NCBI GenBank assembly: GCA_002887195.1
Contig: PJAB01000068.1
Location: forward strand, 1 to 48,481
Length of the DNA stretch: 48,481 nt
Reading direction: 5' to 3'
Source of the DNA: Chrysochromulina parva
Lineage: Eukaryota; Haptophyta; Prymnesiales; Chrysochromulinaceae
Shown here: positions 8,717-18,899 of the stretch, in pieces
How positions within the stretch are numbered: the stretch's first letter is position 1
How the letters are laid out: each line of letters begins with the position of its first letter
Made by a program: the position numbers and the translations under genes
The notes under the pieces: model-generated
Told to the model about the DNA's origin: nothing
Seen by the model: the letters and a program-made list of their open reading frames with translations, nothing else
Databases searched by the model: none

Positions 8717-10404
8717 ATGGCCACGTCCGCCTCGGCGTCGCTCCCCAAGTCGATCGCCGTGCTCGGCGCGGGCCACGTGGGCGCGCCACACGCGATCATG
8801 CTCGCCAAGAAATGCCCCGACATCAGGGTGACCATCCTCGACAACGACGTTCGCAAGATCGCCGCGTGGAATAGCTCCACGCTGCCTTTCTTCGAGCCGT
8901 CGATGATCGAGGCCGTGGAGGAGGTGCGTGGCGTGAACCTCTTCTTCAGTTCGAATATGACGCAGGCGATCATTGAGGCCGACCTCATCCTCGTCTCCGT
9001 GAGCACACCGATCAAGTCGGACGGCATCGGCGCCAACTTCGCGCCCGACCTGCAGCACTGGGAACGCATGGCACGGCTGATCGCGGCGTCGACTTCGAAG
9101 CCGAAGACGATCGTGGAGCGCTCGACGGTGCCCGTCAAGACCGCCGACCTCATGGCCGCCGTCCTCTTCGCCAACAGCGGCGGCCAGCAATGGACGGTCC
9201 TCTCCAACCCAGAGTTCGCGCGTGAGGGCACGGCGATGATGGACCATGCTGCGCCGGAGCGCGTGCTGATCGGAGCGCCGCCGACGGAGGCGGGCGATGC
9301 GGCGGCGGCCATGCTCAGCGCGCTCTACGCCAAGTGGGTCCCTCGCGATAAGATCATCGTCGCGGGCCTCTGGTCGGCAGAGCTCTCCAAGATGACTGCG
9401 AACGCGTTCCTTGCGCAGGTGCGTCGAGTGTCCCTATACGAGTGTCCCTGCTTGGCCTGGGAGATCGGCCTCGGAGATTTCGCCTGATGGGCACTAGATT
9501 GGCCAATGAAAGTGAGCTCGGATCGCCTTCCCTGACGGTCTCCACCGCCTTTCCTCGCGTGCAGCGCATCTCTTCGATCAACGCGATCTCCGCCCTGTGT
9601 GAAAAGACAGGCGCGGACATTGGGGAGGTGGCGCACGCTGTGGGCATCGACTCGCGCATTGGGCGCAAGCACCTGGTGGCGTCCGTGGGCTTCGGTGGCG
9701 CGTGCTACGACACACACCTGCGCAATCTCGTCTACTTGTGTAACCACTATCGTCTCAAGGAAGTCGCCAACTACTGGCACCAAGTCCTCAAGATGAACGA
9801 GTGGCAGAAGAAGCGCTTCGCGATGCAGATCGTCTCGGCCATGTTCAACACCGTCTCGGGCAAGAAGCTCGCCATGCTCGGCTTTGCGTACAAGAAGAAC
9901 ACGTCCGACGTGCGTAACACGCCCGCGCGCGACGTGTGCTTAACGCTGCTCGCCGAGCGGGCACAGATCACAATCTCGGATCCGAGGGTCGCCAAGGAGG
10001 CGATGATGGTGGCGCTCACGGGCGCCGACGGAGCTGAGGAGCACATCCACGTGAACGCGGACCCTTACTTGGCGTGCGAGGGTGCGCATGCGATCGTGGT
10101 GATGACCGAATGGGATCAATTCGCAACCCTCGACTATGGACGCATCTTCGAGTCGATGGAGAAGCCCGCCTTCATCTTCGACGGTCGCAATCTGCTCGAT
10201 CACGAGGCGCTCCGGGCGCTTGGGTTTATCGTGCATGGGATCGGCAAGCCGCAGCCGACCAGGAAGCCGACGACGGAGGAGGAGGCCCTCGCCACGCAGG
10301 CCGCCTTAGCCGAGGCCGCGCGCTGGCGAGTGGGCGGCGCTGGGATGCCCACACCTCCGCCTAAAGTGCTCAGCACGGCGGTCGGATTCGGCGCGATCGC
10401 GTGA
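8717..10404 (+). CDS. UGDH: UDP-glucose 6-dehydrogenase
   Basis: Two exons, 8717-9418 and 9565-10404, joined in phase 0, give 513 residues (animal enzymes about 494). It oxidises UDP-glucose to UDP-glucuronate with two NAD+, in the cytosol, supplying uronic acids for acidic polysaccharides. Seen: Rossmann motif GAGHVG (17-22), the first-domain end ELSKMTANAFLAQ, central helix start RISSINAISALCEKTGAD, catalytic loop SVGFGGACYD with the nucleophile Cys near 281, and the C-terminal NAD/UDP domain with LGFAYKKNTSDVRNTPARD and AFIFDGRNLLD. It follows the animal/plant type rather than short bacterial Ugd. The splice ends are GCGCAG|GTGCGT and CGTGCAG|CGCATC, exactly where homologues read AFLAQ-RISSIN. 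In a polysaccharide-rich alga, a role in acidic glycans is a reasonable inference. Confidence 0.96.
9419..9564 (+). other. UGDH intron (146 nt)
   Basis: GT-AG intron. It contains GAGTGTCCCT twice (near 9427 and 9440) and CTGATGGGCACT, a motif echoed in the vWA-gene intron. The exon end CGTTCCTTGCGCAG resembles the intron end CTTTCCTCGCGTGCAG, suggestive but weaker than at other introns of the window. Confidence 0.85.
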
Positions 10405-10838
10405 GGCGGCGGGCCGGCGTCCAGCACCGACCGATCCCCTCCCCGCTCCCCACTCCCCGCCCCACCCCCTCCCGTCCCATCCATACTTTGCCGACGGCGA
10501 CGTGAGGTGGGTCTGGTGGGTGCGAGGCGGCACGGGGGAGGGCGGGCGGAATATGGCGGTACGAGGCGCGGCTCGGTGGCTGACTACCGTGAGGCTCTTG
10601 TGGCGGCGGTGAGATGATCTCGGGGGAGGCAGAGCGCATTAAGAACCTCTACGTGGAGAGAGGAGTCCTCGAATCGGAGAGAGTGTGGGGGCGTGGGGGG
10701 AGGGGGGGGGCGAATCTTAAATGAATTTCCCGAAGACAAATTCATTTCCAATTCGGCACCTCGGAGCTGGAGACAAGAACTCGGCCGATATCCATAGCTC
10801 TTCGATTAGCTGCCATTCTTCCAGCCGCGCTCGGCGCC
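10405..10838. other. Intergenic with G-tract and inverted repeat
   Basis: Between UGDH and the Sec63-like gene. It holds C-rich then G-rich runs (GGGGGGAGGGGGGGGG near 10694-10710) and a perfect inverted repeat AAATGAATTT (10719-10728) / AAATTCATTT (10738-10747) with a 9-nt loop, about 90 nt before the downstream start codon. No gene is seen. Confidence 0.5.
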
Positions 10839-12551
10839 ATGGGCAAGGATGATGAAGTAAAAGGCAAACAATTGGCGCAGAAAACGCTGCAGAAGCACGC
10901 AGACACGCCGTTGGCTGCACAGGCAGGCGCGGGCGGTACTTCCACGGAGGCTCGCTTCCTCGCAGCCCTCCAGGCGATGATGGGCGATGTCGAGCTCACG
11001 GACGAGAGTGTGAGGCAAGCGATCGCGAAGATGACTCCTGAGCAGAAGCAGCAGCTGATGCAGGACGCTGGCGGCCAGCAGCTCAAGCGCGAGTTGTTAA
11101 CCAACGAAGAGACCAAGCAGGACCGCTCGCTCTACTTCAAAGAGGTGAATCGCTCAGCAGAGGCTGCTGGGTTGCCTGTCGACAAGGACAACAGCCATCT
11201 GACTAAAAAGGTGCGCCGTGCGCAGCGCAGGCTCGCGGCGGCAGCAGCTTGGCCGATATGCGTGCGCTGTCCTTGCCAATGGGCTCCTCATATTAGCTGA
11301 TTGCCTGCCTAATGGGCTCTTCATTTTAGCTGATTGCCTGCCTCCTTGGCCACAACGTCGCAGATCTCGAGCTTCATGTTAGGCTCGAGTGACGATCTGC
11401 CGCTGCTGCTACTTGAGGAAGGCATCGCCTCGACGCCGTATATGGTCAAGGCAGCGCTGAGCGAGGCGCGCAGCGAGGCGGCTGCCACCGTCGCGGCCGA
11501 CTTAGCCGAGATCGAGACAGCCCTTGCTCTGCTCAAGGTCCATGGATGGGCTGCTGCCGAGACAGCCGGCCGGCCGCCAATCGTGCGGCGCAACCTGCTG
11601 CTGCTGCACTCGCACCTGCATCGCGAGCGGCTCAAGGCGCTCGTGCTGAGCGAAGCGACGAAGATGGCCACCGCCGAGGTGGTCGAGAAGGGCGGCCGCC
11701 TGCTCGATGGGCTCCTCTCATACTCAATCCAGCTGCAGTGGGTCAAAGCGACGCTCGCGATCACCGCGCTGCAGGCGCTGCTGACCAACGGGCTGTGGGA
11801 CCACGCTGACGACGAGTGCCGCGCGATCATGCGCACACGCCTCTCCGCGGTCGGTCTCAAGCTACCAAAGCTCTCTCTTCGGTGCACAGCAGCCGACGTA
11901 TTCGCGGGAGAGACTGTGACTGTCAAGGTGAGCGCGCAGCGACTGCACGTGTTCACAGCAGCGGAGCTCGAGCGCTACAACGCCACCGCCTCGGGCGTGC
12001 CGGCGGAGGAGGGTGCTCCTCCCCAGAGCGACAGTGCCCAGGGCGACGCTGTCGTGCGTGTAGCGGACGCGCACGAAGGCTGGTGGCTGCTTGTGGAATC
12101 GGTCCGATCGGCGCTGATCAAGGACGCTCAGCTGATAGACCGCGAGGTGCACCACAACGTGCTGGTGGGCCGGCAGACGCTCGTACCCAGCCTAGACGAC
12201 GCAACCATGGAGAGCTCGATCGAGTTCACCGCGCCCTCCGCGCCTGGCGAGTACAGGGTGCTTGTGCACCTGCGCAGCAGCAGCATGGTCGGCGTCGACG
12301 TGAAACGTAAGGTGTCTTTCACCGTCAAGAGCGGCAAGCGTTCACAGCCGTCCACCTCGTCCGGCACCTCAACCGACGATACCAAGAGCATGGAGGAGAT
12401 CGATGGGACCATCGCCGACATCATCCAGGAGGAGGAGGCTTGCACAGCGCCCAGCACAGCGCCCATCACAGCGCCCAACACAGCGCCCAGTACAGCGAGC
12501 CTCCCTACCGCGACGCCCTCACCTGCCGCGCCGGCCGTGCCGGTCTCATGA
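10839..12551 (+). CDS. Sec63 Brl-domain protein lacking J domain and membrane segments
   Basis: Exons 10839-11210 and 11364-12551, joined in phase 0, give 519 residues. The second exon carries the C-terminal part of the Sec63 (Brl) domain: a helical bundle with RRNLLLLHSHLHRERLKALVLSEA, and a closing Ig-like beta-sandwich with GWWLLVE, a 'tLdd..E..I.F.AP..PGEYrvlvhLRSSSMvGvD' pattern and a basic strand, matching the end of ER Sec63. In the family this region contacts the translocon. Sec63's two membrane helices, DnaJ domain and HPD motif are not present in exon 1 (124 residues, helical, Gln/Lys rich, no homology seen). The tail is acidic and then has APxTAP repeats. It may be a soluble Brl-only paralogue or a gene with unrecognised 5' exons. 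The Kozak context GCGCCATGGG supports the start. Confidence 0.75.
11211..11363 (+). repeat. Intron with internal 33-nt tandem duplication
   Basis: Within this GT-AG intron two near-identical 33-nt units (about 11278-11310 and 11311-11343) share AATGGGCTC, TTAGCTGATTGCCTGCC. The TGATTGCC core is the same one that recurs in introns of other genes here. Donor AAG|GTGCGC, acceptor CGTCGCAG. Confidence 0.7.
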
Positions 12552-13310
12552 GCGAGGGGCCGCAGACCCTCCGAAGCTCACCCTATACTCCCACCCGAGG
12601 GGAGGGGTACTCACTTGATTCCGATCCTAATATGGACTCTGGACACAAGGACAGTTGGCATGTCATGCATAGAGTCAGTGGGCCGCAACATGCGGACGCG
12701 CCCGGTTGCGCGCGCGGGTGTTGCGAGGCGCGCAGAGGGCGCGCGGCGGCGGAGACCGGCGAGCAGCGACACGAGGTGACGAACCCCAAGCAGCCCTCAA
12801 GGCGAGGCCAAGCGAAGCGGCGCGCGCACGCCTCGCTGCGGTCGGAATCGGTGCTGGGGAGCCGGGAGCGACATGTATCATGTAGAAGCAAGAAGGGTTG
12901 CATGGATATTTTTGAGGCTTCGAACTAAAGCTCGAACGCCCCCGAGCTGCCCCCTTGCCCTCAGCTTTCGCGCGCCATGATTGCGGCATTGCGCCGTCAG
13001 CGTTCTGATCGAAGTCCGGCCAGAGCAGGCGCCAACTATAGGCGTAATAGAGAGGTTTTCCCGTTCACGAGGGGAGGTACGCACAAGGTCCTTGATTCAA
13101 GGTTAGCAGAGGAAGAGGAGAAAGAGAAAGTGTACGATCAATATGTTTATGGCGAGGCGAGCCCACGGAAGAGCCCACGGATCACAGCTGTGGCCAACAC
13201 GGGCCAACTTATGGTCTCTTACGAAACGACCGCCAGGAAAGGGTACATGTAGAACTTGGGATAGAAATGAAACGGACCCGAAGTATTTCCGAACGTCGAG
13301 CAGCAGCACC
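12552..13310. other. Intergenic, no convincing gene
   Basis: 759 nt between two plus-strand genes. A frame open from an ATG at 13143 joins the vWA protein in frame, so a longer N-terminus is possible, but it is rich in Arg/Gly without recognisable structure. The rest is GC-rich with simple CG runs. Confidence 0.4.
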
Positions 13311-14696
13311 ATGTATCAGGCGGCGCCAGTTGCGCATGCTGAGCCTATCGCGCAGGGCGTGCCCATTTATCATGAGCCTTCGATGCCACTCTGCGCAGTG
13401 CAGGACCACCCCATGCCGGCGGTGCATGCAAGCGAGGCGCTGCAGGCGCTAGCTGGGTGCGGATTCCCGAGAGGCCTCGCGTCAGAGGTGGTCAACAGCG
13501 CTTACAACTCCTTTCCCATCCGCCTCTGGATAGTCGATAATTCCGGCTCCATGCAAACCGGGGACGGCTCGCGCATGGTCCCAACCAGCAACGGTTCTTG
13601 CCGCATGATACAGGCGACGCGCTGGCACGAGCTGGTGGACACGCTCGGAGCCGTCGCCGAGATGGCGTGCGCGCTCGGTGCGAGGACCGACTTTCTCCTG
13701 CTCAACCGTCCCTCGACAGGTCAAGTGCAGTTCGCCACCGTCGGCGGCAAGGGCACGGGCAACGCGGCGCTCGTGCCCGTGTTGGGTGCGCATCTCGAGG
13801 CTAGGCAGCTGAAGCAGGCGATGCAGCAGCTGCAGCCGAGCGGCGGTACGCCCCTCACAGAGGCCGTCCTGCAGGCATGCAACCTCATTGAGATCGCGGC
13901 GCCTGCGCTGCTTGCGAGCGGCCAGCAGGCGGTCGTCACCCTCGCCACCGACGGCCTGCCTAACGACAACGGCACATTCATGCTTGCGCTGCAGCGGCTG
14001 CAACGGCTGCCCGTGTGGCTCGTCGTGCGCCTGTGCACCAACGACGAGGGCGTGGTTCGGTACTGGTCTGATCTCGACCAGTCACTTGAGATGCCACTCG
14101 AGGTGAGAGGATGGACTGGCACTGAATTGCGAAGGGTAGGCGCTGATTGCGAAGGGTAGGCGCTGATTGCGAAGGGTAGGCGCTGATTGCGAAGGGTAGG
14201 CGCTGATGAGAGGCACCGATGGCTTCGCTCGCAGGTGCTCGATGACGAGCGCGGCGAGGCCCAGGAGATCTACGCCTTCAATCCTTGGCTCACCTACGGG
14301 CCTCCGCTCCACCGCGCGCGCGAGTTTGGGCTCAAGCATCGCCTGTTTGACCTGCTCGACGAAACCCGGCTAATGCCCTCGCAGGTGAGTGTGCCCGATG
14401 AATTGCGTCTGATGGGCACTGATTGCCTCTGATGAGCACCGGTGATTGGTCTGCCCTCACCTGACGAAACCCGGCTCATGCCCTCACAGGCGCGTGAACT
14501 TTGCGAGGTGCTTCTCGGCTGCGGCCCATTGCCCGAGCCTGAGCTCGAATGGAGCGCCTTCGTGAGCGCGCTGCGTAATGCCCTCCTCTCGGCGCCGTCG
14601 ACGGTGGACCCGAGCACTGGTCGGAGGCGCGCGTGGATCGACCTGCGGCGCATTGGCCGGCTGCGACCTGGCTACATCGGCTGCCCGTGCTTGTAG
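13311..14696 (+). CDS. von Willebrand factor A-domain protein
   Basis: Three exons (13311-14102, 14235-14384, 14490-14696), all phase 0, give 382 residues. The vWA fold is clear in exon 1: strand plus MIDAS motif IVDNSGSM (D76, S78, S80), the distal MIDAS Thr in GGTPLTEAV and Asp in LATDGLPND, so divalent-metal binding should be intact. There is no signal peptide, so it is probably cytosolic. Exons 2-3 encode a C-terminal helical region (LDDERGEAQEIYAFNPWLTYG, RLFDLLDETRLMPSQ, ARELCEVLLGCG). Intracellular vWA proteins usually act as protein-interaction or chaperone-type platforms; the specific role is not readable. The start at 13311 was chosen for the start of ordered sequence; 13143 is an in-frame alternative. 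Confidence 0.8.
14103..14234 (+). repeat. vWA intron 1 with four 20-nt tandem repeats
   Basis: Between GAG|GTGAGA and CTCGCAG the intron holds about four copies of GCGAAGGGTAGGCGCTGATT, nearly perfect, ending ...GATGAGAGGCACCGATGG. Each copy contains CTGAT, a branch-point-like pentamer. AG|GT occurs at both boundaries. Confidence 0.85.
14385..14489 (+). repeat. vWA intron 2 whose end duplicates the preceding exon end
   Basis: The last 27 nt of exon 2 (14358-14384, coding DETRLMPSQ) recur as the last 27 nt of the intron (14463-14489) with only two differences; both copies end in CAG. The offset is 105 nt, which is the intron length. A weaker third copy near 14398 would read DELRLM. The interior holds GGGCACTGATTGCCTCTGAT. 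Confidence 0.85.
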
Positions 14697-15980
14697 CGGG
14701 CAATCTCCCCTGAGCTCGCGAGCTGGGACCTCATGGAGGAGCGGGGGGTGCGGCATTCGGCATTGTCGCCGGTTCTTTGTCGGGTTTCGACAGACCGTCG
14801 CCCTCAGACCTTAAAGATAAACGTTAACGCCAAACGCGCGAGGGCGCCAGCAGCCTGCCGCTCGGCGGTCCAGTCCTAGAGACCGGACGCGAACATATTC
14901 TATTACGAATCATGTACAAGGGAGTGATCTTACACAGACGAGTCACGAGATACACAGATACACACATCGCATCGTACGGTTAAATCTTACGAGGTGTCAG
15001 TTCACATGCGTCTGACTGGTACTAGAGATGAGGCCGTGCGGTGTAGTTTGTTGTGAACGTGCGCATCATCTGGTGCAGGCAATGGACCTGCACAGCAACC
15101 AGGGTTTCAAGCACATGTGGCGGTGAATAGAGCATTCACTGCAGTGCGATGCATCATGGGACATGGCCTCAAGCGGTTGGAAACTCCTGACTCGGATAAC
15201 AACTCATCTTGTATAAGCCACACGTAAACGTTCGGCGTGGTATCGGAATGACGTGATCGTCATTGTCGAGGAGCTTGCGTGAAGGGTTTGCGGAGCACAA
15301 ATCACGAGGCGCGCGGCGGACAATCAGCACGACCCGTGGACCGCTCCATGAAATCTTGCACACTCGGTTGTTCCGCCCACGCGGATTGAAGAACCGCGCG
15401 GCGGAAATATTTCGAAGTGCAGGGCGCGCCCGCGTTCATTGCCCTCTCGCCTCGTACCGTCACGTCATCGAAGGAACGAAGGGCACGAAGGGGCGCGTGG
15501 CATCTTCACAAAGTTCAAGGATCCCCTTTTGGGACCTTTGACGAGACACGACTCCCAAACTTAGCCACATAGCAATTGCTGTCTGGTTTAGTTACCCCCG
15601 ACACTTCTGCAAACAAACAGGAGGTGCATGCGCAGGTTGTGCACCTCGATTGACAATTCCTAAATTGGCTTGATTCCTTTCTTGATTCCGCCTCGCGTCG
15701 GACGACGGGCGCGCGGCCGCGAGTGTAGAGAGGCGTGAGTGGCGTGAGTGGCGAGATGAGAACGTGCCATGCCATCGTTTTGTACGCGTCGATGTGTTGT
15801 GTGAATAAACGTGATTGGAACTATCCTGATGAATGAACTGTGAATGAACTCGCATTCTCGTTCACGTTCACGTTCATTTGCAACCGCGGCGAGACCTGCA
15901 CACACCCACCAACTCACCCACCGGTCCCGTGGAGACACACCGTGGGAGGCGCAGACCAGTCACGGAACAAACTCACTCGC
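14697..15980. other. Long intergenic region, no gene recognised
   Basis: 1284 nt. Scattered short frames without familiar motifs. Noted: GAGTGGCGTGAGTGGC simple repeats near 15735-15755, and an AATGAAC/GTTCATT inverted arrangement (15832-15882) just upstream of the Mpv17 gene that includes GTTCACGTTCACGTTCATT and is probably part of its promoter or 5' UTR. Confidence 0.4.
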
Positions 15981-16529
15981 ATGCTAGGAGCCTACTTGCG
16001 ATTGTTGCAGTCGCACCCGCTGCGGACCAATTCAGCATCCGCCGGCTGCATAGGTGCGATCGGTGACAGCATAGCGCAGCGCATTGAAGCGAGGGGGCAT
16101 GAGGGTGCCGACAAGTTTGATATGGTGCGGACGGCGCAAATGTTCGCCTTTTGCTTCACTTGGATGGGTGCGCCGCAATCCATCTGGTTTGGAGGTTTGG
16201 CACGACTATTTCCGGAGGGCACACAATACAAGTTGGGGAAAACTCTCACAGTGCACCTCGGGCTGATGGCACCGACGACAAATACATTATTCTTTGCTTA
16301 TCGAGAAGCCATGCGTGATGAGCCGATCAATACCTGGGCATCGCGCTTCAGCCTGCGCATGCGCCGTGAATTTCCGACGGTGACAGCACGTTCACTGCTC
16401 TTCTGGACGCCTGCGCAGACGGTGAACTTCATGCTCGTGCCGCTGCATCTACGCCCGCTTTACTTGAACTCGATGATGGTCGTATGGACCACGTACCTCA
16501 GCATTGCCGGTCACCGTCGGTATAGCTGA
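15981..16529 (+). CDS. Mpv17/PMP22-family membrane protein
   Basis: 182 residues, the usual length of Mpv17 proteins (about 176-200), from the ATG at 15981 (MLGAYLRLLQSHPLRTNS). Family hallmarks: an N-terminal 'Y...L..hP..T....g...giGD..aQ' pattern, here HPLRTNSASAGCIGAIGDSIAQ in part; G/P residues in membrane helices (MGAPQSIWFGGL); and the C-terminal signature with FWTPAQTVNFMLVPLHLRPLY. The family sits in inner mitochondrial, peroxisomal or plastid membranes and is linked to membrane permeability and mtDNA maintenance. Which organelle cannot be told. Upstream in-frame sequence to 15840 lacks family resemblance. Confidence 0.93.
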   Translation: MLGAYLRLLQSHPLRTNSASAGCIGAIGDSIAQRIEARGHEGADKFDMVRTAQMFAFCFTWMGAPQSIWFGGLARLFPEGTQYKLGKTLTVHLGLMAPTTNTLFFAYREAMRDEPINTWASRFSLRMRREFPTVTARSLLFWTPAQTVNFMLVPLHLRPLYLNSMMVVWTTYLSIAGHRRYS

Positions 16530-16926
16530 AACGCGCGGCACACTGGTGTGAGCTGTGCGTGTCCGACTGCGTTCCCACGGTGCGTTTTGATCTTAGGAAA
16601 CAGATTACACGAATTCACATGCGTGAAATATCGTCTATCCCGACTATCGCGTCTGTCTCGAGACTGAGCGGAGTCCATCGTCATCATTTCATTGTGGTTA
16701 TAATCCGCTTTAATCCGCTGGGACTTCTCTGACAAATATAGATCACGCCGTCATTGCACATGAGACACGCCGTACGTGCGTCCGAGAGCGGAGTGAGCAA
16801 TCGGGCGCGGCAAAGTGACCGGTTCGTGGTGCAACGAAACTGCGATCTACGGGCCGCGTATCGCGAGTACTCATACCTAATTGGCTAATACGAAAACGCC
16901 ATGTCGCATGTGCCGTGCCGTGTCGA
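16530..16926. other. Convergent intergenic region
   Basis: 397 nt between the ends of the Mpv17 gene (+) and the polyglutamine gene (-). Two 3' UTRs are expected here; I see no gene or clear structure. Confidence 0.5.
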
Positions 16927-18289
16927 TCACGCGGACATGTTGATGACGTCTTCCCACACTTCGTGACTCTCAGTCTCTCTCACAGGGCCCTTGGGGGTCA
17001 TGTAGTAGGCCCCTTGGGTGTCATACAAGATGGTGCGTCCGTTGGGTCCTTTGGCGCCGCCTGTGCGGGCGGCCTTCTCCTTGTCAGTGAGCGTGCGGCG
17101 CGGCGGCGACGGCGTGCTGCCAGGACCAGCCAGCCTTGCCAGTAAGCTCTCTGTGTCAGTCAGCACGGTCGGCGAGGGTGAGAGCGCGAGCGCGGCCCGA
17201 GAGTTTGGGGAGTACTCTGGCAAGTAATTGATCGCCGCCTGGGTCGGCGAGGGCGCCAACGTGAGCGCTGCCAGGTCGGGCCTCGCTGCCAGGTGGCGTG
17301 GCTCGGGCTGAGAGACAAGCCGCTGCAAAGTGGCAAGGTTCTCCTTTCGATGTGAAGGCTGGTCGATGCGGGGGCTGGTCGCTCTGAGGATCTCCGCTGG
17401 AGATCGCGGCCGGCGAGCGTTGGCGTGAAGGGCAGTCGCATAGCTGAAGGCCACAGCGCCTTCTATCCACTCATCCTTTGGCGGCGAGTCTCCAAACCCT
17501 ACCTCCTCGAGCGGGGAGCTCTCCCGCGGTGCGTGCCGGTTCCACGGGAAGAGTTCCATGCGCATGGGAGTTCTCCAACTCGCCGGCGCCGAGGTCGCCG
17601 ACGCCGGGCGCCCACTCGCTGGCGGCGTGCGCCCACTCGCTGGCGGCGTGCGCCCACATGACAGCGCCGTGCGCCCGCTTGCCGGCACCGTGCGTCCGCT
17701 CATCGGCGCCGCCGTCACCGCCGCCACCTCAAGGGCACCAAGGACATCCTCCTCGGCTGCCTGGAGGAAATCGGAAGCTTGACTCAGGATGTTGGACGTC
17801 GCGCGAGCGCGAATGGCGAATTTCTCTGGCGACTCCCCCCACTTCGGCTTCGACTTGGCTGCCTTGGCACGCATCACCCGCTCTTTCGCCTTGCGCTGCG
17901 CCTCCTCAGCCGCCCGCGCCTTAGCGAGCTTCCTCGCCGCCTCCTTATCGGCACGCAGCCTCCACTCTTCGCTCATCTGCGCCTCCTGTTGCGCTCGCTG
18001 TCTCCATTGGTCGAGGAGCTGCTGGTTGAGCTGGTCGAGCACCTGCAACCGCTCCAGTCGCGGCGACCCCGGTGGAGAGATGATCTTCACTGCGGCTGGC
18101 CGCTCGCGCTCGAGAACGTCATACTCGGCGCTCATACTCGGCGGCCCTACCTTGCCCGCTGCTGCCCGCTGCAGCCCGTTCACAGCGGCTTGGGCCCGCA
18201 GCAGCAGCTCGGCATACTCTTTGCCACTTGCCACCTCGGGCTCTCCAGAACTGTCTTGAGAGCCAAAGGTCGAGCTCATTATTTCGACG

Positions 18290-18340
<51 letters not shown>

Positions 18341-18341
18341 A

Positions 18342-18382
<41 letters not shown>

Positions 18383-18618
18383 TCCTCCTCCTCCTCCTGC
18401 TGCTGCTGCTTCTGCTGCTGCTGCTGCTGCTGCTGCGCCGGCTGCTCAGTCGACGTAGCCTCCTCGGCCGCACGGTGCCTCGACCGAACGTGGCCGAGGG
18501 GCTTGTCCTTGAGGGGCTTATAGCCGAAGAGGTGCGGCCAGCAGCGGACGACCGCGAAGCAGAGTATCGCGAAGCAGAGGACCGCGAAGCAGAAGACCAT
18601 CGCGCCTAAGTGTGCCAT
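16927..18618 (-). CDS. Membrane-anchored polyglutamine protein
   Basis: 563 residues from the ATG at 18618. Residues 5-26 (AMVFCFAVLCFAILCFAVV) are a hydrophobic anchor with regularly spaced Cys/Phe, followed by a basic patch. A long Gln tract with a Glu block and single Lys/Leu breaks follows, encoded mostly by CAG. The middle (about 180-260) is a charged coiled coil (QLLDQWRQRAQQEAQMSEEW, then Ala/Lys/Arg/Glu). Then come repeats of SGRTPPA type, a Pro/Ser-rich region with AINYLPEYSPNSRAALALS, and a basic C-terminus. No enzyme domain is seen. The YSPNS pentapeptide also occurs in the 1760-4549 protein; this may be chance. Likely type-I-signal-anchored, with the bulk facing cytosol or lumen undetermined. 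Confidence 0.7.
18283..18438. repeat. CTG/CAG trinucleotide tract
   Basis: About 50 CTG triplets on the plus strand (CAG on the coding strand) interrupted by CTC and single TTG/TTC codons. It encodes the polyglutamine/glutamate stretch and is a likely site of length polymorphism. Confidence 0.95.
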
Positions 18619-18899
18619 GAGGCTCGTTGCAAAACACCGCGTTTGAGGCGGACTGGTGCCATGGAAAGGCGAATTTGGCCGTTACATTAGAAACAAATCC
18701 CCCAAAGTCTTTCCGAAGTTCGCAAATGTAACGGAGGTTGTCAACAGAGTGTTCCAATCTCCTCAATGAGAAACTGGCATCCCACGGAACATGACACACG
18801 AACGATCGAACACTCCGAGGTAAGAGGATGGCCAGAGTGCAGAGAGGAACATACATGTAACATGGTGCCGCTCAGGACGTCAGGAGGCGATCCGCGGGG

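Noticed and set aside
9442..9564. Possible in-frame start of a second UGDH-like ORF
   Set aside because: The sequence before RISSIN does not match the family and is bounded by good GT and AG sites; it is intron.
12440..12928. Plus-strand frame overlapping the end of the Sec63-like gene
   Set aside because: It begins inside the Sec63-like coding tail in another frame and shows only His/Gln simple repeats and Arg-rich sequence.
14103..14234. 20-nt repeats as a CRISPR or protein repeat
   Set aside because: No unique spacers between units, and the segment is a GT-AG intron joined in phase by vWA coding sequence.
14700..15200. Possible tRNA or small RNA
   Set aside because: No cloverleaf, A/B box pair or familiar RNA motif could be made out by eye.
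17779..18609. Plus-strand frame with a polyleucine run
   Set aside because: It is the antisense reading of the CAG tract (CTG = Leu) of the polyglutamine gene.
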